A DNA stretch of 64,000 bases. Source: Vombatus ursinus. Its lineage: Eukaryota > Chordata > Mammalia > Diprotodontia > Vombatidae. The stretch covers positions 30,883,948-30,947,947 of the forward strand of contig NW_020940358.1 in assembly GCF_900497805.2 (NCBI RefSeq), written 5' to 3'. The notes under the pieces were generated by a model, which saw only the letters and a list, made by a program, of their open reading frames with translations, made no database searches and had not been told where the DNA came from. The position numbers and the translations under genes were made by a program. Positions 10,115 through 22,489 of this stretch are shown here, in pieces. Every line of letters starts with the position of its first letter. The stretch's first letter is position 1.

Positions 10115-12744
10115 AGCCTAGGTAGTTTTTAGGTAGGTTCTTAGAATTGCATCATCTTATGTCTTAATGACTTTAGTGATTTTAGTCCTATAGAAACAAT
10201 GAAAGAGAAAACAAAAACTACAAGGTAGCAGTAGCCTAAGTAAGTTTACCTTTTAGCCTGTGCCTGCCCAGACTTTCACATTTACTGACCCTGTGCCCTA
10301 GGCCAGAAAAGCCTTAACCTAGAAGAAGTACTACAACTTAAAGCAATTCTGAGCATCTTTAGAGGCCATTTGGGCAGAGTGATTTGGAAGACTTGTTTGT
10401 GTGTATTTCCAAGGTGATGTGCAAATAGGACAGGAAAAATTAATGTCATTCCAGATTACTGGGCAGAACTTGGGAACAGGGGCTTCTAGAAAGTAGTGAT
10501 TTCTTATGTAATCTTTCCCCTCCTCTAAACACAGTCTTTTACCATTAGAAAAGAATAAAATATCATCATTGAATGTGAAAGAGCAATAACATTCCAAGTA
10601 CCCATGGTATTGTTTAAAAAGTGGGGAGTCCCACTCTCATCCATCACATATTGACAAGTCTTTGGATGCTTCAAGGTACTATCCAGCTAACATACTACGA
10701 TCCAAACAATTCTGGTTTCCTCTACTATTTGTCTTTAATTACTTTCCAGTGCTATTCCCCACACTCTTTGCCCAAGGAATTTCTCTTTTTAACTGACCCT
10801 CTAGGATTCAGAATGTCTCCCCTTTTACTTTTTTCCTGCTTTGTCCACTTCTGTACTAAAACTGTAGTCAACCAATTTAAAGTGCATATTGATGCTTTTT
10901 ACTAGTTTGAGAATATTGAAGTTGTATCCATTAATATTCCAAAAGATAAATGATTTCGTTGGGGTAGATAGTTCCAACGTGAGTTCGTCTGGCCTTGTCT
11001 CCTGACCTTCTGGTGATGAGCTTCTCCAAACCTAGCCAACTTCTTTCTCAAATGAGAGAGAAAAGTAGGATTCTAGGCCTGTGTTTAAAGCCTTTTCATC
11101 TTGGGTAGACACTGTCAGAGCTTGTTCTGCTCATGTAGCCTTTGAGAAGCTAAGGTGGCTTTCACATCAGAGTTAGGATTAAATTAGAACTTTCAGTAGG
11201 GGAAACTACACAGATGAGGTAAATTGTAGTTACATAGATTCATGTTGTTCATTTTGCCAGTTTAAAACTCTCTAATAAATTGCCTTTTTCTTTGCCTTTC
11301 TAGACAGCTAATCTCACCTCTATCTTTTACCCTTAGGATCATTACAGTTTTGGGGATGGAAGAATGGTCCAAATTACTTCTGCTCTTTGGTCCAAGACTT
11401 AGGATATCTCTATCAGCTCCTTTTGTTTCTAGGAAATCCAGATCCTTGTCTTTCAGGTTTTCAGGCCCACTCTACAGATTCAGTTCAAAATTGTTCTCCT
11501 TGAAGCAATCTGATCATACTTTCTCAGGTGTCCTTTGGATTCTAACCACCGAAATTATTTGCTTAGCTTCTACTCTTTCTCAAGTACTCAGCACCTTGCT
11601 TTGTTTCCCTGAGCCTCCCATCTCAATCAGCACCTTCTGGCTTCTCCATAAATCTTCATAACTCTGCCACCAGCTTCACTAATGTAATTGGTTGCTAAGT
11701 GGCCAAGTACACTAGGTACATTAGTATCTCAAGTTTTTTGTTTTTTGTTTTTTTCATCTATTCCTACCTCCAGTATTCTTTGTAGTATTGTAATCTTCAG
11801 ACTCTACATTTATATTGTATTACATGTACCCTAGCTGGTCTGGGGTCAGTTAGGCTTACGGGGACTTGTAGTGTATATACGGGGGATGGGAGGGAAGAAA
11901 GGGGTGATTACAGTGCCTTAGTAGAAGATAAATCAGCCTCCAGGAACTGGCATTCTTTCCAGATGAACAGTCTGAGAATTTTATTTGATCTCATCTGTGG
12001 GAGAATCTCCTCACGATACAGGTGATAAAGGCCTTGGTGGAAATTATTCACTCTCCATTATGTTCTTTTACTCTGAAACCTCTAGTTCAGCAGGTTGTTT
12101 AAGCCCAAACACTCATTTTAATCATTCAAGAAAGGTGTGAACTATATTTAAAACAAGTTTAAGACTGAGAGGATGACAGTTTTAGCAGCCTTGATAGCTA
12201 CTTTTACCCTCTAGTTCAAAGCTAAAACTATTCCTCTCAGCTTTTCATCGATCATAAAGATGAAACTTGGTTGTCACAGTATAATGGTTAAATAAGGAAG
12301 GCTTCTGAGCAGGATAGCTAGGTAAAAGACCTGGATAGTTTCTCAGTTCCTCCTGTGACTTGGTTATTTTGCTGGAAGCACAGTCTTATGACTATGTAAA
12401 AAAACAATTTCAACTGTACCTTACATAGAGGTGATTAGGTTAATTTCTGAAGTCTGAAAATGCTTCCACAGAAGACATTGGGCTAAACTGTACTCCAAGT
12501 ATAAAACGGAAAATTCACCAATTTTGGACCCTCAGACGAGATGGCAAACTCAAGCCAACTTGACCATTCAGCTGAGAGCCTACATGTTCTAGTTCTAAGT
12601 GACTGGTGTGTAAAACTCAGATAAAATCTTTGGTTTCATTAGAACCTTGTTAGCTTGTTTATGGGATTCCCTTGCACCCATACTCAACTCTCCAGTAAAG
12701 TGAATACACTTTGGAAGCAAAGAGGAATAGAGCAGAACCATTTC
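10115..12744. other. Unique sequence, no gene recognised
   Basis: No SINE, L1 or L2 that I can recognise. The longest frame (11350-11661 plus, 103 codons) is leucine/serine-rich low-information sequence with no motif and no splice context that stands out. Confidence 0.5.
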
Positions 12745-13150
12745 ATAGAATCATAGACTTAGAAAGTTGAAAACAACCTCACATGTTCTGTAGTTCAACC
12801 TCTTCCTGATGAAGTAAGAATCTTTTCTAACAACCCTGACAACATCTGACTTCACTTCAAAACCTGCGATGAAAAGAGAACTCGCTACTTTCTGAAGTAG
12901 TCCATTCTACTTTCAGAAAGCCATTGTGATTAGGAAGCCTTTCTTTACATTGATTTGAAATCTGCTTCTTCCACTTCATTGCACCTATTAATGCCCTTTA
13001 ACAAATTTAATTTTTCTTCTACATGACGGTGCTTCAGCTACTTGAAGACAACTATATAACCTTCCTTGGTTTTCCTCCCTAACCTGTTAAATCTCCAGGC
13101 TAAACATTCACCTCCCTTCAAAAGCTTCTTTTCCTTGGTAACATTTGTTT
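12745..13150 (-). mobile_element. CR1/L3-clade LINE 3' end
   Basis: Antisense to the CR1-type tail: catagaatcatagacttaga, then 'gttcaacctcttcctga', 'gaactcgctactttctgaag', 'ccattctactttcagaaagc' and 'ttaggaagcctttctttaca'. In sense these are the last codons of a CR1 ORF2 (lysine-asparagine-phenylalanine-leucine region) plus the 3' UTR. Diverged, no open frame. Confidence 0.75.
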
Positions 13151-13539
13151 TTTATATCTCTTCCACTGCTGAATATACCATTCCCTGCCCCCCTACCTAG
13201 CAATCCATTCCTTCTAAGAAGATTAAAGAATAAACGTTCAAAATACTTAAATGTTACGCGAGTAGCAAGTGGATTCTCTGGGTCATAGAGTATGGATACA
13301 AAGCATGTTTTGGAAGGGATTTTTACTCAGGTATGGATTGAATGGGCTGGTCTCAGGCCTCTTTAAACAGATTCTGTAAGCTTGTTTCTTTTTTAAACAA
13401 TTCTGTAAGTCAAGGGACTGCAATGGATCTAACATAAGTGGATTTCAGCTAAGCATCTGACAAAGGCTTTCATGAAATACATACTTGTGGCCGAGATGAA
13501 CAGATGAGGTGACAGTAGCTGAATTCAGAACTGGTTGAG

Positions 13540-13968
13540 TAAGTTTATCAGATGGTCCTAAAGCTATTTCATGAAGACCTCTACTGAGGGAACCCACTAC
13601 TTCCCAAGGCTTTCACTTGAGCTCTGAGGGGATCCTTTTTCCTTAAATCTAGGCTAAATCTGCTCCTCTGCAACTTAGACCCTTTGCTCATAGTTCCACT
13701 GTCATGGCCCAAATGGAATAAGTCTAGTCTCTCATCCACATGACAGCAGCTATGAGGTCCCCTTTAAATCTTTTCTTCCACAGGCTGAATTCTTCAGTCC
13801 TTTCAAATGATCCTCCTATGGCATTCACCAGTCTAATCCTCTACAAGCCTGCTTACATGCAGTGCCCAGAACTGAAGGCAGTGCTCAGGGTGTGGTCTGA
13901 GTACAGCAAGTCCAGTGATCCTCACCAGTTCTGGTCTTTCTCGTTGCTGCCGGTGATTGTGTTGACTT
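13540..13968 (-). mobile_element. CR1/L3-clade LINE 3' portion
   Basis: A second CR1/L3 piece, reaching further upstream in the element than 12745-13150: gaacccactacttcccaag, cacatgacagcagctatgag, cttttcttccacaggctga, gtgcccagaactgaaggcag and gtgtggtctgagtacagc follow the order seen in CR1 ORF2 antisense. Decayed. Confidence 0.75.
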
Positions 13969-13974
13969 TTAAAC

Positions 13975-14170
13975 TATGGGTTCATTTATACAATGCTTTG
14001 AGGTTTTGCATGGAGCTTTCCTCAGAATGACCTCGCACATAGCAGCAGTATGCCCATTTTACAGATAAGGAAAGAGTTCTGAGAAGGTAAGTAACCAGCT
14101 CCTCATCTCAAAGTTAATAAGGTGGGATTGGAATTTATATTTCTTGACTTTTAAGTCCAGGTTTTATGAT
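13975..14170 (-). mobile_element. CORE-SINE (MIR-like)
   Basis: Antisense MIR layout: ttatacaatgctttgagg, then ccattttacagataaggaaa, then gattggaatttatatttcttg. The tRNA head side is worn. Confidence 0.6.
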
Positions 14171-14326
14171 TTCCATTTTTGGATTTCATGTCACATCATA
14201 TTGAACTTTTTAGAGGAGTTTGTTGTGTTATATGGATTAAACATTCTTTAAATTTTGTTTAAATTATTAGTTGAGCAAATTTTTTTCATAGATAATATGA
14301 AGAGGGAATTAGTCAACAAGACAGTT

Positions 14327-14908
14327 CACAAGCATTTATTATACACTTAATATGGGCCAGGCACTGTGCTTAAATAGTGAGGATACAAAAGATATATCCC
14401 TGCCCTCAAGTAGCACACATTCTAACGGATTGCAACATGGGAAGAATTATGCACATGCATAAGGTATTTATAGGACAAAAGGGAGGGTAACCTTAGAGGC
14501 GAGGGGTGGGGGGAATTCAGAAGAGCCTCTTGCAGGGAGTAAGATTTGAAGGAAGCCAGAAATCAGACATGGGTAATAACTTCTGAACAGGTGGGAATTG
14601 AGAGAAATGGAGCTTATGTTCCAGGAAAAGCAACTGCAAAGCTAAGAAGGGGCCGGGTTCTGAAAGGCTTGAAATGTCAACAGAGGATGCAATATTTGAT
14701 CCTGGAGATAATAGGGAGGGATTGGAATTCATTGAGCAGGAAAATACCATGATCAAATCTATGCTATAGGTATGTCACTTTGGCAGCTGAATTGAGGTTG
14801 GACTGAAATAGGAAGAGCTGAGGAAGGGAGACCAACCATCAGGCTATTCGTTAGTCTAAGGCCTGAGGTAATGAGTGCCTGCATCACAGTAGTGGCTATG
14901 TGAGTAGA
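14327..14908 (-). mobile_element. L2-clade LINE 3' end, copy a
   Basis: Starts with the antisense L2 terminus (gcatttattatacacttaa, gggccaggcactgtgctta), then ccctgccctcaagtagcaca. It continues into the ORF2 3' region and is 5'-truncated at about 14908, where copy b begins with its own terminus. Confidence 0.85.
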
Positions 14909-14912
14909 CAGC

Positions 14913-16515
14913 CTTCAGTCGACATTTATTAATGTGCTATGTACTAGCCACTGTATCGTGTGCTGGAGAAGAGGCAAAGGACAGTCTCTGCCCTCAAGGA
15001 GCTCACAATCTAATGGGGGAGACAGCATGCAACCAAATACATGCAAAGCAAGCTATAGACAGGATATATAGCAACTAATTAATAGAGGGAAGGCACTAGA
15101 ATTAAGGGATTGGGAAAGGGTAGAAGATGGAATTTTAGTTGGCACTTGGAAGTCAGGGAAGCCAGGCAGAATTGAGGAGGAAGAGCATTCCTGGCATGGG
15201 AAGAGACAGAAAATTGCTCAGATCCAAGGGCATGTCTTGTTTGTTAAACATCAAGGAGCCCAGTGTGTCACTGGATCAAAGAGTACATGCTGGGGACTAA
15301 GGTGTAAGAAGATTGGAAAGGTAGGAGGGGAGGTTGTTATGAAAGGCTTGGAATGCATAGAGAGCCACTATATTGAGTTGGCAGAGGAGGGGTGGGGGGT
15401 GGGGAGAGAGACAGAGTGTGTGTGTGTGTGTGTGACATGACTGTACCTATGCTTTAGGAAAATACCTGTAGTGGCTGAATGGAGGATGGATTGGAGTGGG
15501 GAGAGACTTTAAGCAGGCAGACCATCAGCAGACTATTGCAGTAGTCCAGGTGTGAGGTGATGAGGGCCTGTGCTAGTGGTGGCATTGTCAGAGAAGAGAA
15601 AGGAGTGTATTGGAGAGATATTGCAAAGATGAAGTCGACAGACCTTGGCACCAGATTGGCTGTCGGGGGAGAGATAAATTGAGGATGACACCAAGGTTGT
15701 GAGCCATTGGGGCTGGGGGGGTGATATTGCCTTCAATAGTAATAGGGAAAGTAGGAGGTGGGGAGAGTTTAGGGGGAAAGATAATGAGTTCAGTTTTGGA
15801 CATACTGAGTTTTAAGATGTCTACTAGACATCCAGTTGGAGCTGTCTGAAAGGCAGTGGGAGATTTGAAATTGAGGTCAGCAGAGAAGTTAGGACAGGAT
15901 AAGTAGATTGAAGAAACATCAGGAGTAGGGATGATGATTAAATCCATGGGAGCTGATGAGATTACCAAGTGAAGTAATATAGAGGGAGAAGAGAAGAGGA
16001 CCCAGGCCAGAATTCTGATTAACACCCACAGTTAGAGGACATGATCTATTCTAGGTGGATATCCAACAAAGGAGACTGAAAAGGAACAGTCAGATGGATA
16101 GTAAGAGAACCAGGAGAGGTCCTGAAAACCTAGAGAGAAGAGAGTATCAAGGAGAAGAGGGTGATCAGCAGGGTCAGAGGTTGCAGAGATCAAGGAAAAT
16201 GAGGATTGAAAAAAGGCCATTGGATTTGTCAGTTAAGAGAAAGAGTTATATGTGAGATGTGAAGAGAGAAAGGACAGATCTTGCCATAAGATTGGGCATG
16301 TGGGGGAAGAGCAAATGAGAACCACAGCACAGTGGAAGAGATGGGTAGATCTGGAGGGGGACAGTATGGGTTGAGGAATGGTGTGGAATGAGTCTGACCA
16401 GGTGGGAGTATGCTAACCATTGATGAATGATTCCAGGCAGAGTATCAGTGACTAGAGAGAAGTCCAGTGAAGGGGGCCAATGATCAGATGGATGGCTAAA
16501 CCAATTATCCAAATA
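14913..16515 (-). mobile_element. L2-clade LINE, copy b, with reverse transcriptase C-terminal region
   Basis: About 1.6 kb in antisense, from the 3' terminus (gacatttattaatgtgctat, then ctctgccctcaaggagctca) into ORF2. Minus-strand frames include ALITSHLDYCNSLL (15454-15651) and NLGVILNLSL (15588-16025), both diagnostic of the palm/thumb of L2/CR1 reverse transcriptases. The catalytic YADD is not readable; the frame is broken several times. A GT run at 15417-15434 is internal. Confidence 0.85.
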
Positions 16516-16600
16516 GTCTTACTATGCAGTATGAAGTTTTGACACATTGAATTTTACAGTGTGAAATTTAGGAAAGACTTAAGTACCGTCTAAACTCATT

Positions 16601-16634
16601 AATAATAATAATAAATAATAATAATAAATAATGA
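16601..16634 (+). repeat. (TAA)n microsatellite
   Basis: ATA/TAA repeats with TAAATAATAA interruptions. Confidence 0.85.
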
Positions 16635-16689
16635 AAGTATGAGCTAAGATTTAAACCTAAGTCTCTTGTATCATTCCCATTTTAAATGC

Positions 16690-17000
16690 TTCCCTGATTA
16701 TAATATTAATAATAGCTGAAGTGTATATAGCACTGCTCATCTTGGCCACAGGCATATATTTCATGAAAGTCTTTGTCAGATACTAAGGTTTGCAAAGTAC
16801 TTTAAATATATTATCTCATTTGATCCTCATAACAACGTTGTGTGGTAGACGCTATTATTATCTCCACTTTACATATCAGGTAACTGAAGCCCAGAGAGGC
16901 TGAGTGACTTGCCAGAAGTCATAGAGTTATTAAGTGTTTGGGGAGGGAATCGAATCCCAGTTTTCCTGGCTCTTAGGCCGGTGCTCTCTCTTCTATGGTG
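16690..17000 (-). mobile_element. CORE-SINE (MIR/THER1-like)
   Basis: Antisense: tatatagcactgctcatctt tail side, atctcatttgatcctcata, ctccactttacatatcagg, gacttgccagaagtcatag and a head side ending near gctctctcttctatggtg. A small segment around 16745-16785 does not fit the consensus. Confidence 0.75.
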
Positions 17001-17284
17001 CCTAGACCAGCCACATCATTTGGGAACACCATATATTCACCATGTAGCTTTACAACATTAATATTGTAACAATTAGTTTTACAACACCTAAGTTATCATC
17101 TGGCATGGCTGGGGACTAGAAGTCAAGAATAGATGTCTTGGAATAACGTTTTGAGGAACCTTTGGGGCGCAAAGCTTTGCTAGGCTTTGCCTTGACCTGA
17201 GCAAAAATTGTATCTTCCTTATTCCTTGTTATCTCCATTTTACCTGCCTGGCTTAAAGAAGCTTGAGGGAAGTTTATATTCTTG

Positions 17285-17418
17285 GAGACATGAACCTTTT
17301 CCCAGCAGAATGTGACTTCCTTGAGAACAGGAGCTCTCATTTTTGTTGTATCCCCAGCACCTGGAACAATGCCTTGCACATAGCAGTCTCTTAATAAATT
17401 CTTCTTGATGAATTCACA
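17285..17418 (+). mobile_element. L2 3' terminus
   Basis: Sense L2 tail: gacttccttgagaacagga, gtatccccagcacctggaac, cttgcacatagcagtctct, taataaattcttcttgatga. Only the last 130 bases are recognisable. Confidence 0.8.
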
Positions 17419-17613
17419 GTTGAATATAGGCTGAAACCTATTTTTTCCTATTTTACATGTAAAAAATTTTCCTGGTGAAAATATACCTAGTGGGTAGAGC
17501 CCTAGATGGTCTCTGAGGTCCCTTATTACTCTGTAGCTATGATTTTATGATCCTATGATTTGTTCTCTGTGATACACAAAGGCTCCAAGAAAGCCCATTC
17601 AAAAACCAATTAG

Positions 17614-17662
17614 AATTTATATTTTAAATATATAAATAATATATATATTTAAATATAAATTT
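17614..17662. repeat. AT-rich imperfect palindrome
   Basis: Left arm about 17614-17634 (aatttatattttaaatatata) and right arm about 17641-17662 (tatatatatttaaatataaa) are near-perfect reverse complements around a short loop. All A/T; probably slippage-generated, no terminal duplication seen. Confidence 0.7.
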
Positions 17663-17663
17663 G

Positions 17664-17765
17664 TTTACAAATTAAGAGAATCTCAGAGTTGAAAGAGACC
17701 TCAGAGGCCATCCTGTCCAACTTGTTCCTGGACAAGTATCTTGTCTACATCAGACCCAATCCTTT
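17664..17765 (-). mobile_element. CR1/L3 tail fragment
   Basis: gagaatctcagagttgaaag, then agacctcagaggccatcctg and tccaacttgttcctggaca: antisense CR1/L3 3' UTR. The following 17766-19380 is mostly unmatched; 17940-18180 faintly resembles an L2-related sequence, and 19085-19145 has a bare 'aagtgccaggcactgtggta' CORE-SINE/L2 tail. Confidence 0.6.
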
Positions 17766-19392
17766 GCTCTACCTGTGAACGTTCCTCTAAGCTCAGTCCT
17801 CAGTTCCCTGTTTTTTTTCTCATTATACTCTATCTTAAACAGCTAAGAGAGTACCAGCTATCACCAATTTGCAGATGAGCTTAAATATTTCTTAAGTCCT
17901 TATCATTTGCCCAAACTGCAGCGCCTATCTCTAATTATCTATAGGCTATCTCCACTTCGATGTGCTGAGTATGAGGTCACAGTGGGATATTTCTTCCCAA
18001 ACCTGCCTTCTCTGATTTCTTTTAGTCGTATTTACCATCTCCCGGTCCCCTAATGTTGAAATTGGACTCAGTCTTTGACTCTTCCTCCCCACATAGTCAA
18101 CTAGTCACCACATCCTGTTTTTACTTTTAAAACATCTCATATCCATTCTTTCCCCTCTGATCCCATTGCTACCACCCACTTCAGAGGTTAGTAGAGTTAA
18201 AGCTGCATGGGGCCTTACAAGATACCTAGCCCTAGTCCTTCATTTAGGAAGATCACACTACTGTATTTTTTTTCTTTTGTAAAGACAATGGACATCTTTA
18301 TGATTTCCTAATTGATGCTGAAAACCAGCATTAGCTTAGTTTTTTTTAATCCTGACCCAATTAGAACAAAAATACCCACCAGAATTCTCTCATAGGCTCT
18401 AATTGGCCATCATCTGCATCTGTAATAAGAGTGTGGTACCCACTTCCCTCCAGGACACTTAGTTGCCACAGAAGCCCCAAAACAGTTTATGCTGTTTACT
18501 AAACCTAGCAAGTGGGTGTCTGATTTTAAGACAGGAAAAAAAAATCGAAAGAAAATATTAATGGCCGGGAATTCTCCAAAGTCAGTATTATTTTTTCATT
18601 TCCACATCAACCCCACCCTGTAACCACTGCAGTAAAAACATAAAGGCTAAACTTGACATTTTATATCCTGTCCAAATGAGGCCTCAGCTGCAGGGGCTCT
18701 CTAGTGCTTAGGTTTCTGCTCTAGCATTTACCTTTTCCAGAAGCAGCCAGAGCTTGCCTGTGTTTTCAGAAACTCTCAGACAGTAGGCCTTGGACACTGT
18801 GGTCTTGTTAGCTTTTTGAAGAGGCAACTCCAGGGTTAATAGGTTATAATCATAGACAGAAAAAACCCCCAGCATATTCTGTGATTTTTTGAGGTAGAAA
18901 TTAAAATATTAGATCTTGGAGGGTCTCTATCTAGTCCAACTGTGCTAGAGTTGGTCTTTAACTGAGAAACACCCAGGATTTAGTTCATAATATTAAGTCC
19001 ATTTAAAATCTGAAGTTCTGTGTTTTGTTGGTATGAGGCTCAGCATTTCTAGCGAGTAGATTCAAGATTGAAGGGAGGGGAATAAGCATTTATTAAGTGC
19101 CAGGCACTGTGGTAAGGACGTTTTACAAATATTAGATCATTTGAATATTTAAGTAATATTTCAGGACAAGCAGGGCTTTCTTGAAAAGTTTTTGAAAAAG
19201 CATACTTTGAAACATACATAAAAATAAGGTCTAAATTTGAATTTAAAAAGGGTTTATAAGTCTAATGTGATTAAAAATGGGTTTTTTAATTCAAAATTTC
19301 CTGTTCATCCTTATGTTCCCCTCCTGCATATTAAGTCCTTCCTTCTTCTTTTCTTCCTTTTTGCCATCTTGAAAAGTTCAAAACCATTGTTT

Positions 19393-19475
19393 AATAATAG
19401 CTGACATTTATATAGCACTTCAAAGTTTGCAAAGCACTTTGCATCTGTGACAGGTGTGTGTGTGTGTGTGTGTGT
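19393..19475 (-). mobile_element. CORE-SINE 3' tail with (TG)n
   Basis: tagctgacatttatatagca, cttcaaagtttgcaaagcac then a TG run at 19452-19475. Only the tail half survives. Confidence 0.65.
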
Positions 19476-19611
19476 TTGCGTGCATGTTCATGTGTACGTG
19501 TTAGATGTGCATGTGGTGGTGTTGCTAAGAAGCTATAACCACCATTAGCATTCTCTGCTTTCTGCACTGGCAGAGAAGCAGATTGTCAGTTAACCAGGTA
19601 GAAAGTGTAAT

Positions 19612-19867
19612 GGGCACCTAGTTGGCACAGTGAATAGAGTGCAGGGCTTGGAGTCAGAATGACTCATCTTTCTGAGTTCAAATCTGGCCTTAGACATTTA
19701 CTAGCTGTGTGACTCTGAGCAAGTCATTTAACCCTGTCTACCTCAGTTTCCTCATTTGTCAAATGAGCTGGATTAGGAAATGGCAAACCACTCCAGCATC
19801 TTTGCCAAGAAAACCCCAAATGGGGTCATGAAGAGTTAGACAGGACTGAAAAATGACTGAACAACAG
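19612..19867 (+). mobile_element. MAR1 CORE-SINE
   Basis: Full-length: gggcacctagttggcacagt head, ttcaaatctggcctta B-box region, gagcaagtcatttaaccctg CORE, ggaaatggcaaaccactcc, gccaagaaaaccccaaatgg and an ending gactgaacaacaggg. Marsupial-typical. Confidence 0.92.
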
Positions 19868-20619
19868 GGAGCATAATATGTATTTCAGCCACCAGTCCAG
19901 TAGCTTCATTAGAAAGTGTTGCCTATGTGTGGGCTTTCCCAATGCCTTCAATATCCCTTTGGTTCACTAGCCTATAAACCCTTGGACTACTCCCTCCTAT
20001 TACTGCCCTGAGCTCTCTCAGGCTAGTAGGGACAATGTGACTGGGCCAGGTTCCATGTAGATCTTAGAATAAGATCTAGAATATTCTAAAAGATAACTAA
20101 GGGAAATCTCTAATCTCTTGAGCTCCTGATCCCGTATTAGGAAAATGTCTTTTCTGACTAATTTCATAAGACTTTTAATGGTCAAATGAGTTGATGAAAC
20201 ATAAGGTTTCTTTAAGGAAAATAAATGAGCTCTATATTCTCTGATTCTCCCATTAACCATTCTCACTGCCTGGAGCATGGGGAGAAGAATCAGGGGAGGG
20301 ATTGTAAATTCACAGAGATCTGCTTGGCAAGAAGGGGAAGAAATAGGCAGACGAGAAGCAGGTTTTAAATCCTGCCCTATTCAATCTTAAAATGGTTGGG
20401 GATGGGGCAAGGGGAGAAGAGGAAGGAAGGTCCATGCTGGCAGTGAGGACCATAAAATCTCTTCTGCTCCAGTCTGAACTGCAACATAATGCCTTAGAAG
20501 TTAGTGCCTCTCTACTGTGTAGAAACGTACGTCTACATGTTTCGGTGTGTTTTCTGAGACCTCTAACTCTACCACATTTTTCTAACCATTACTTCAAATA
20601 AGCAGCATGACTGATTTTT

Positions 20620-21003
20620 AGATCCAGTGATAAGGCAGGCATTATGCTAAAGGCAAAAACATGATCCCCAACCTCAAGGAGCTCACATTATGAGAGGAGA
20701 CAATATGTGAACAACTATGTAGACACAGCAAATGGGAGGTAATCTCAATGGGAAGGAACTAGCAGGGTAAGAGACCAGGAAAGGGCTCTTAGAGAAAGTG
20801 GGATTTGAGCTGAGTGCTGAAAGAAGCCAGGGAAGCCAGGAGGTATAAGTGAGTGGGAGAGCATTCCCCTGTGGTGTATAGCCTTTAAGAAGCCTCTGAG
20901 TCAGATGTCCTTCTGAAAGAAAAGATGGGGTACGTGGAGTAAGAAGACTGGAGAGGTAGAAAGGGGCTAGGTTGTGAAGGACTGTAAAAGCCAAACAGGA
21001 TTT
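20620..21003 (-). mobile_element. L2-clade LINE 3' part
   Basis: Antisense: ttatgctaaaggcaaaaaca, ccaacctcaaggagctcac, gagctgagtgctgaaagaag, ggttgtgaaggactgtaaa. The minus strand at 20683-20994 shows NLAPFYLSSLLTP, the conserved block after the reverse transcriptase of L2/CR1 elements. Confidence 0.85.
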
Positions 21004-21004
21004 T

Positions 21005-21320
21005 ATTTAATCAGTCAGTGACTCAGCCAACATTTATTAAACTCCTACTGTGAACCAGGCATTGGTCCCAGATGGCAAGGATCTTACATTCTATAGAGAG
21101 TGATAACATATACACATATAAATATAATCAGAATAAATTCAACACAATTTGAGGGTGGAGCATTAGTTGCTAGGGAGATTGTGCCAGAGGTGACCTTTGA
21201 GCTAAGTTTTAAAGGAACTTATCGATTTTAAGTGGTGAAAGGGAGAAGGGAATAATACATTCTTGGCATGGCAGAGAGCCTGCAGGAAGGCAGGGAAATA
21301 TAATGTATGTGTGAGAAACA
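21005..21320 (-). mobile_element. L2-clade LINE 3' part, second copy
   Basis: Its own terminus (caacatttattaaactccta, gtgaaccaggcattggtcc) abuts the previous copy; runs to gagagcctgcaggaaggcag and is then truncated. Confidence 0.8.
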
Positions 21321-21334
21321 ACAAGAAGATCATA

Positions 21335-21640
21335 AATAATACTAATAATGGATATTTCTGTAATGCTTTAAGGTTTGCAAAGAGTGCTTTTCATGCATTA
21401 TCTCATTTGAACCCCACAAAACCCCTGTGATGTAGGTCAATACATCTAAGAGCTATGATTTTGATGTGGTAATATCCAAGGCTGACCCAGAATGAGATAT
21501 GGTTTAAAGTTTTAGAAGGATTCCTTAGCTTCAGAGACTGAGATGATTTATTCATGGTCACAAGGTTGGGTAGGTGTCAGGTGAGATTTGAAACTGGGTC
21601 CAAATGACTCTAGGTCCTGCAGTCCATTATTCCAACTCCC
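21335..21640 (-). mobile_element. CORE-SINE (MIR-like), with an internal unmatched segment
   Basis: Antisense tail and middle at 21335-21435 (taatggatatttctgtaatg, catgcattatctcatttgaa) and head side at 21535-21640 (agactgagatgatttattca, gaaactgggtccaaatgac). About 100 bases between them do not fit and may be a later change. Confidence 0.6.
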
Positions 21641-22149
21641 GCCACTTGACTTAGATGATGACTAAGGTCTCTCTTGGCACTAACATTCTGGGAGATGGGA
21701 ATTCTCCCTTGTTTACTGGGAAATTCCTGAAAACATCTGTAAATTCTCCAACTCCTTGGGCAGAGGTGGTGGTTTTTTTTTTCTTCTCTCAGGACCCCAG
21801 GGAGTAAAATGAAACTTCATCCTCACTAAAACCTTTTTGGAAATGGATTGTACAGAGCTGGCAAACTTAATCAGTATCCTAAGGGACTTTTGCAGTATTA
21901 AATGTCGAACATTAGTTTCTTTAGCTGGGAGAAATAGGAAGTGAGTAAAAAGACCAGCAGATGGCAGGAGAGAATAAGCATTGACCTCAGCTTTCTGACA
22001 CACTTTCTTGACTCTTTCCTAGGCCTCAGTTGCATTGGCTGGCTGACTTCAAGAAACCAGAGCCATCAGTTCATTAAAGCTTTTGCCTTATTTTTTAGTA
22101 TAAGTTTTAAGCTGCAAAGGGACCCCAGAAATCATGTAGCAGGGATCCT

Positions 22150-22298
22150 TAATCAATCAATTAATAAACAATAAGTGCTAGCTATGTGCCAGGCACTTGG
22201 ATAGATGCCCCATGGTTTTTACCTATAGATAAACATTTTTATTAAGCATCTACTATGTGCCAGGCATTTGGATAGACATCCTATGGTCTTTGTCTGTT

Positions 22299-22332
<34 letters not shown>

Positions 22333-22400
22333 TCTATAAAGGGCCTATTATGTGCCAGGCATTTGCATAGATGCCCTGTGGTCTTTGTCTATCAATATGT
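22150..22400 (-). repeat. Three tandem copies of a CORE-SINE/L2-type tail with TCTG/TCTA run
   Basis: The phrase atgtgccaggca-ttggatagatgccc-catggt-tttt recurs at about 22182, 22255 and 22350 in the same orientation, each followed by a similar 'gtctttgtctat' or 'tttacctatag' block. A TCTG/TCTA microsatellite (22289-22337) lies at the end of the second unit. This looks like local duplication of one tail and not three insertions. Confidence 0.7.
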
Positions 22401-22489
22401 ATATCTGGGACCAATAGTAAAAATAGATAAGTTTGACCTAGAGATAAACAAGAGAAGAGGAGGCAAGATGGCCTTAGGGAAATTTAAAA

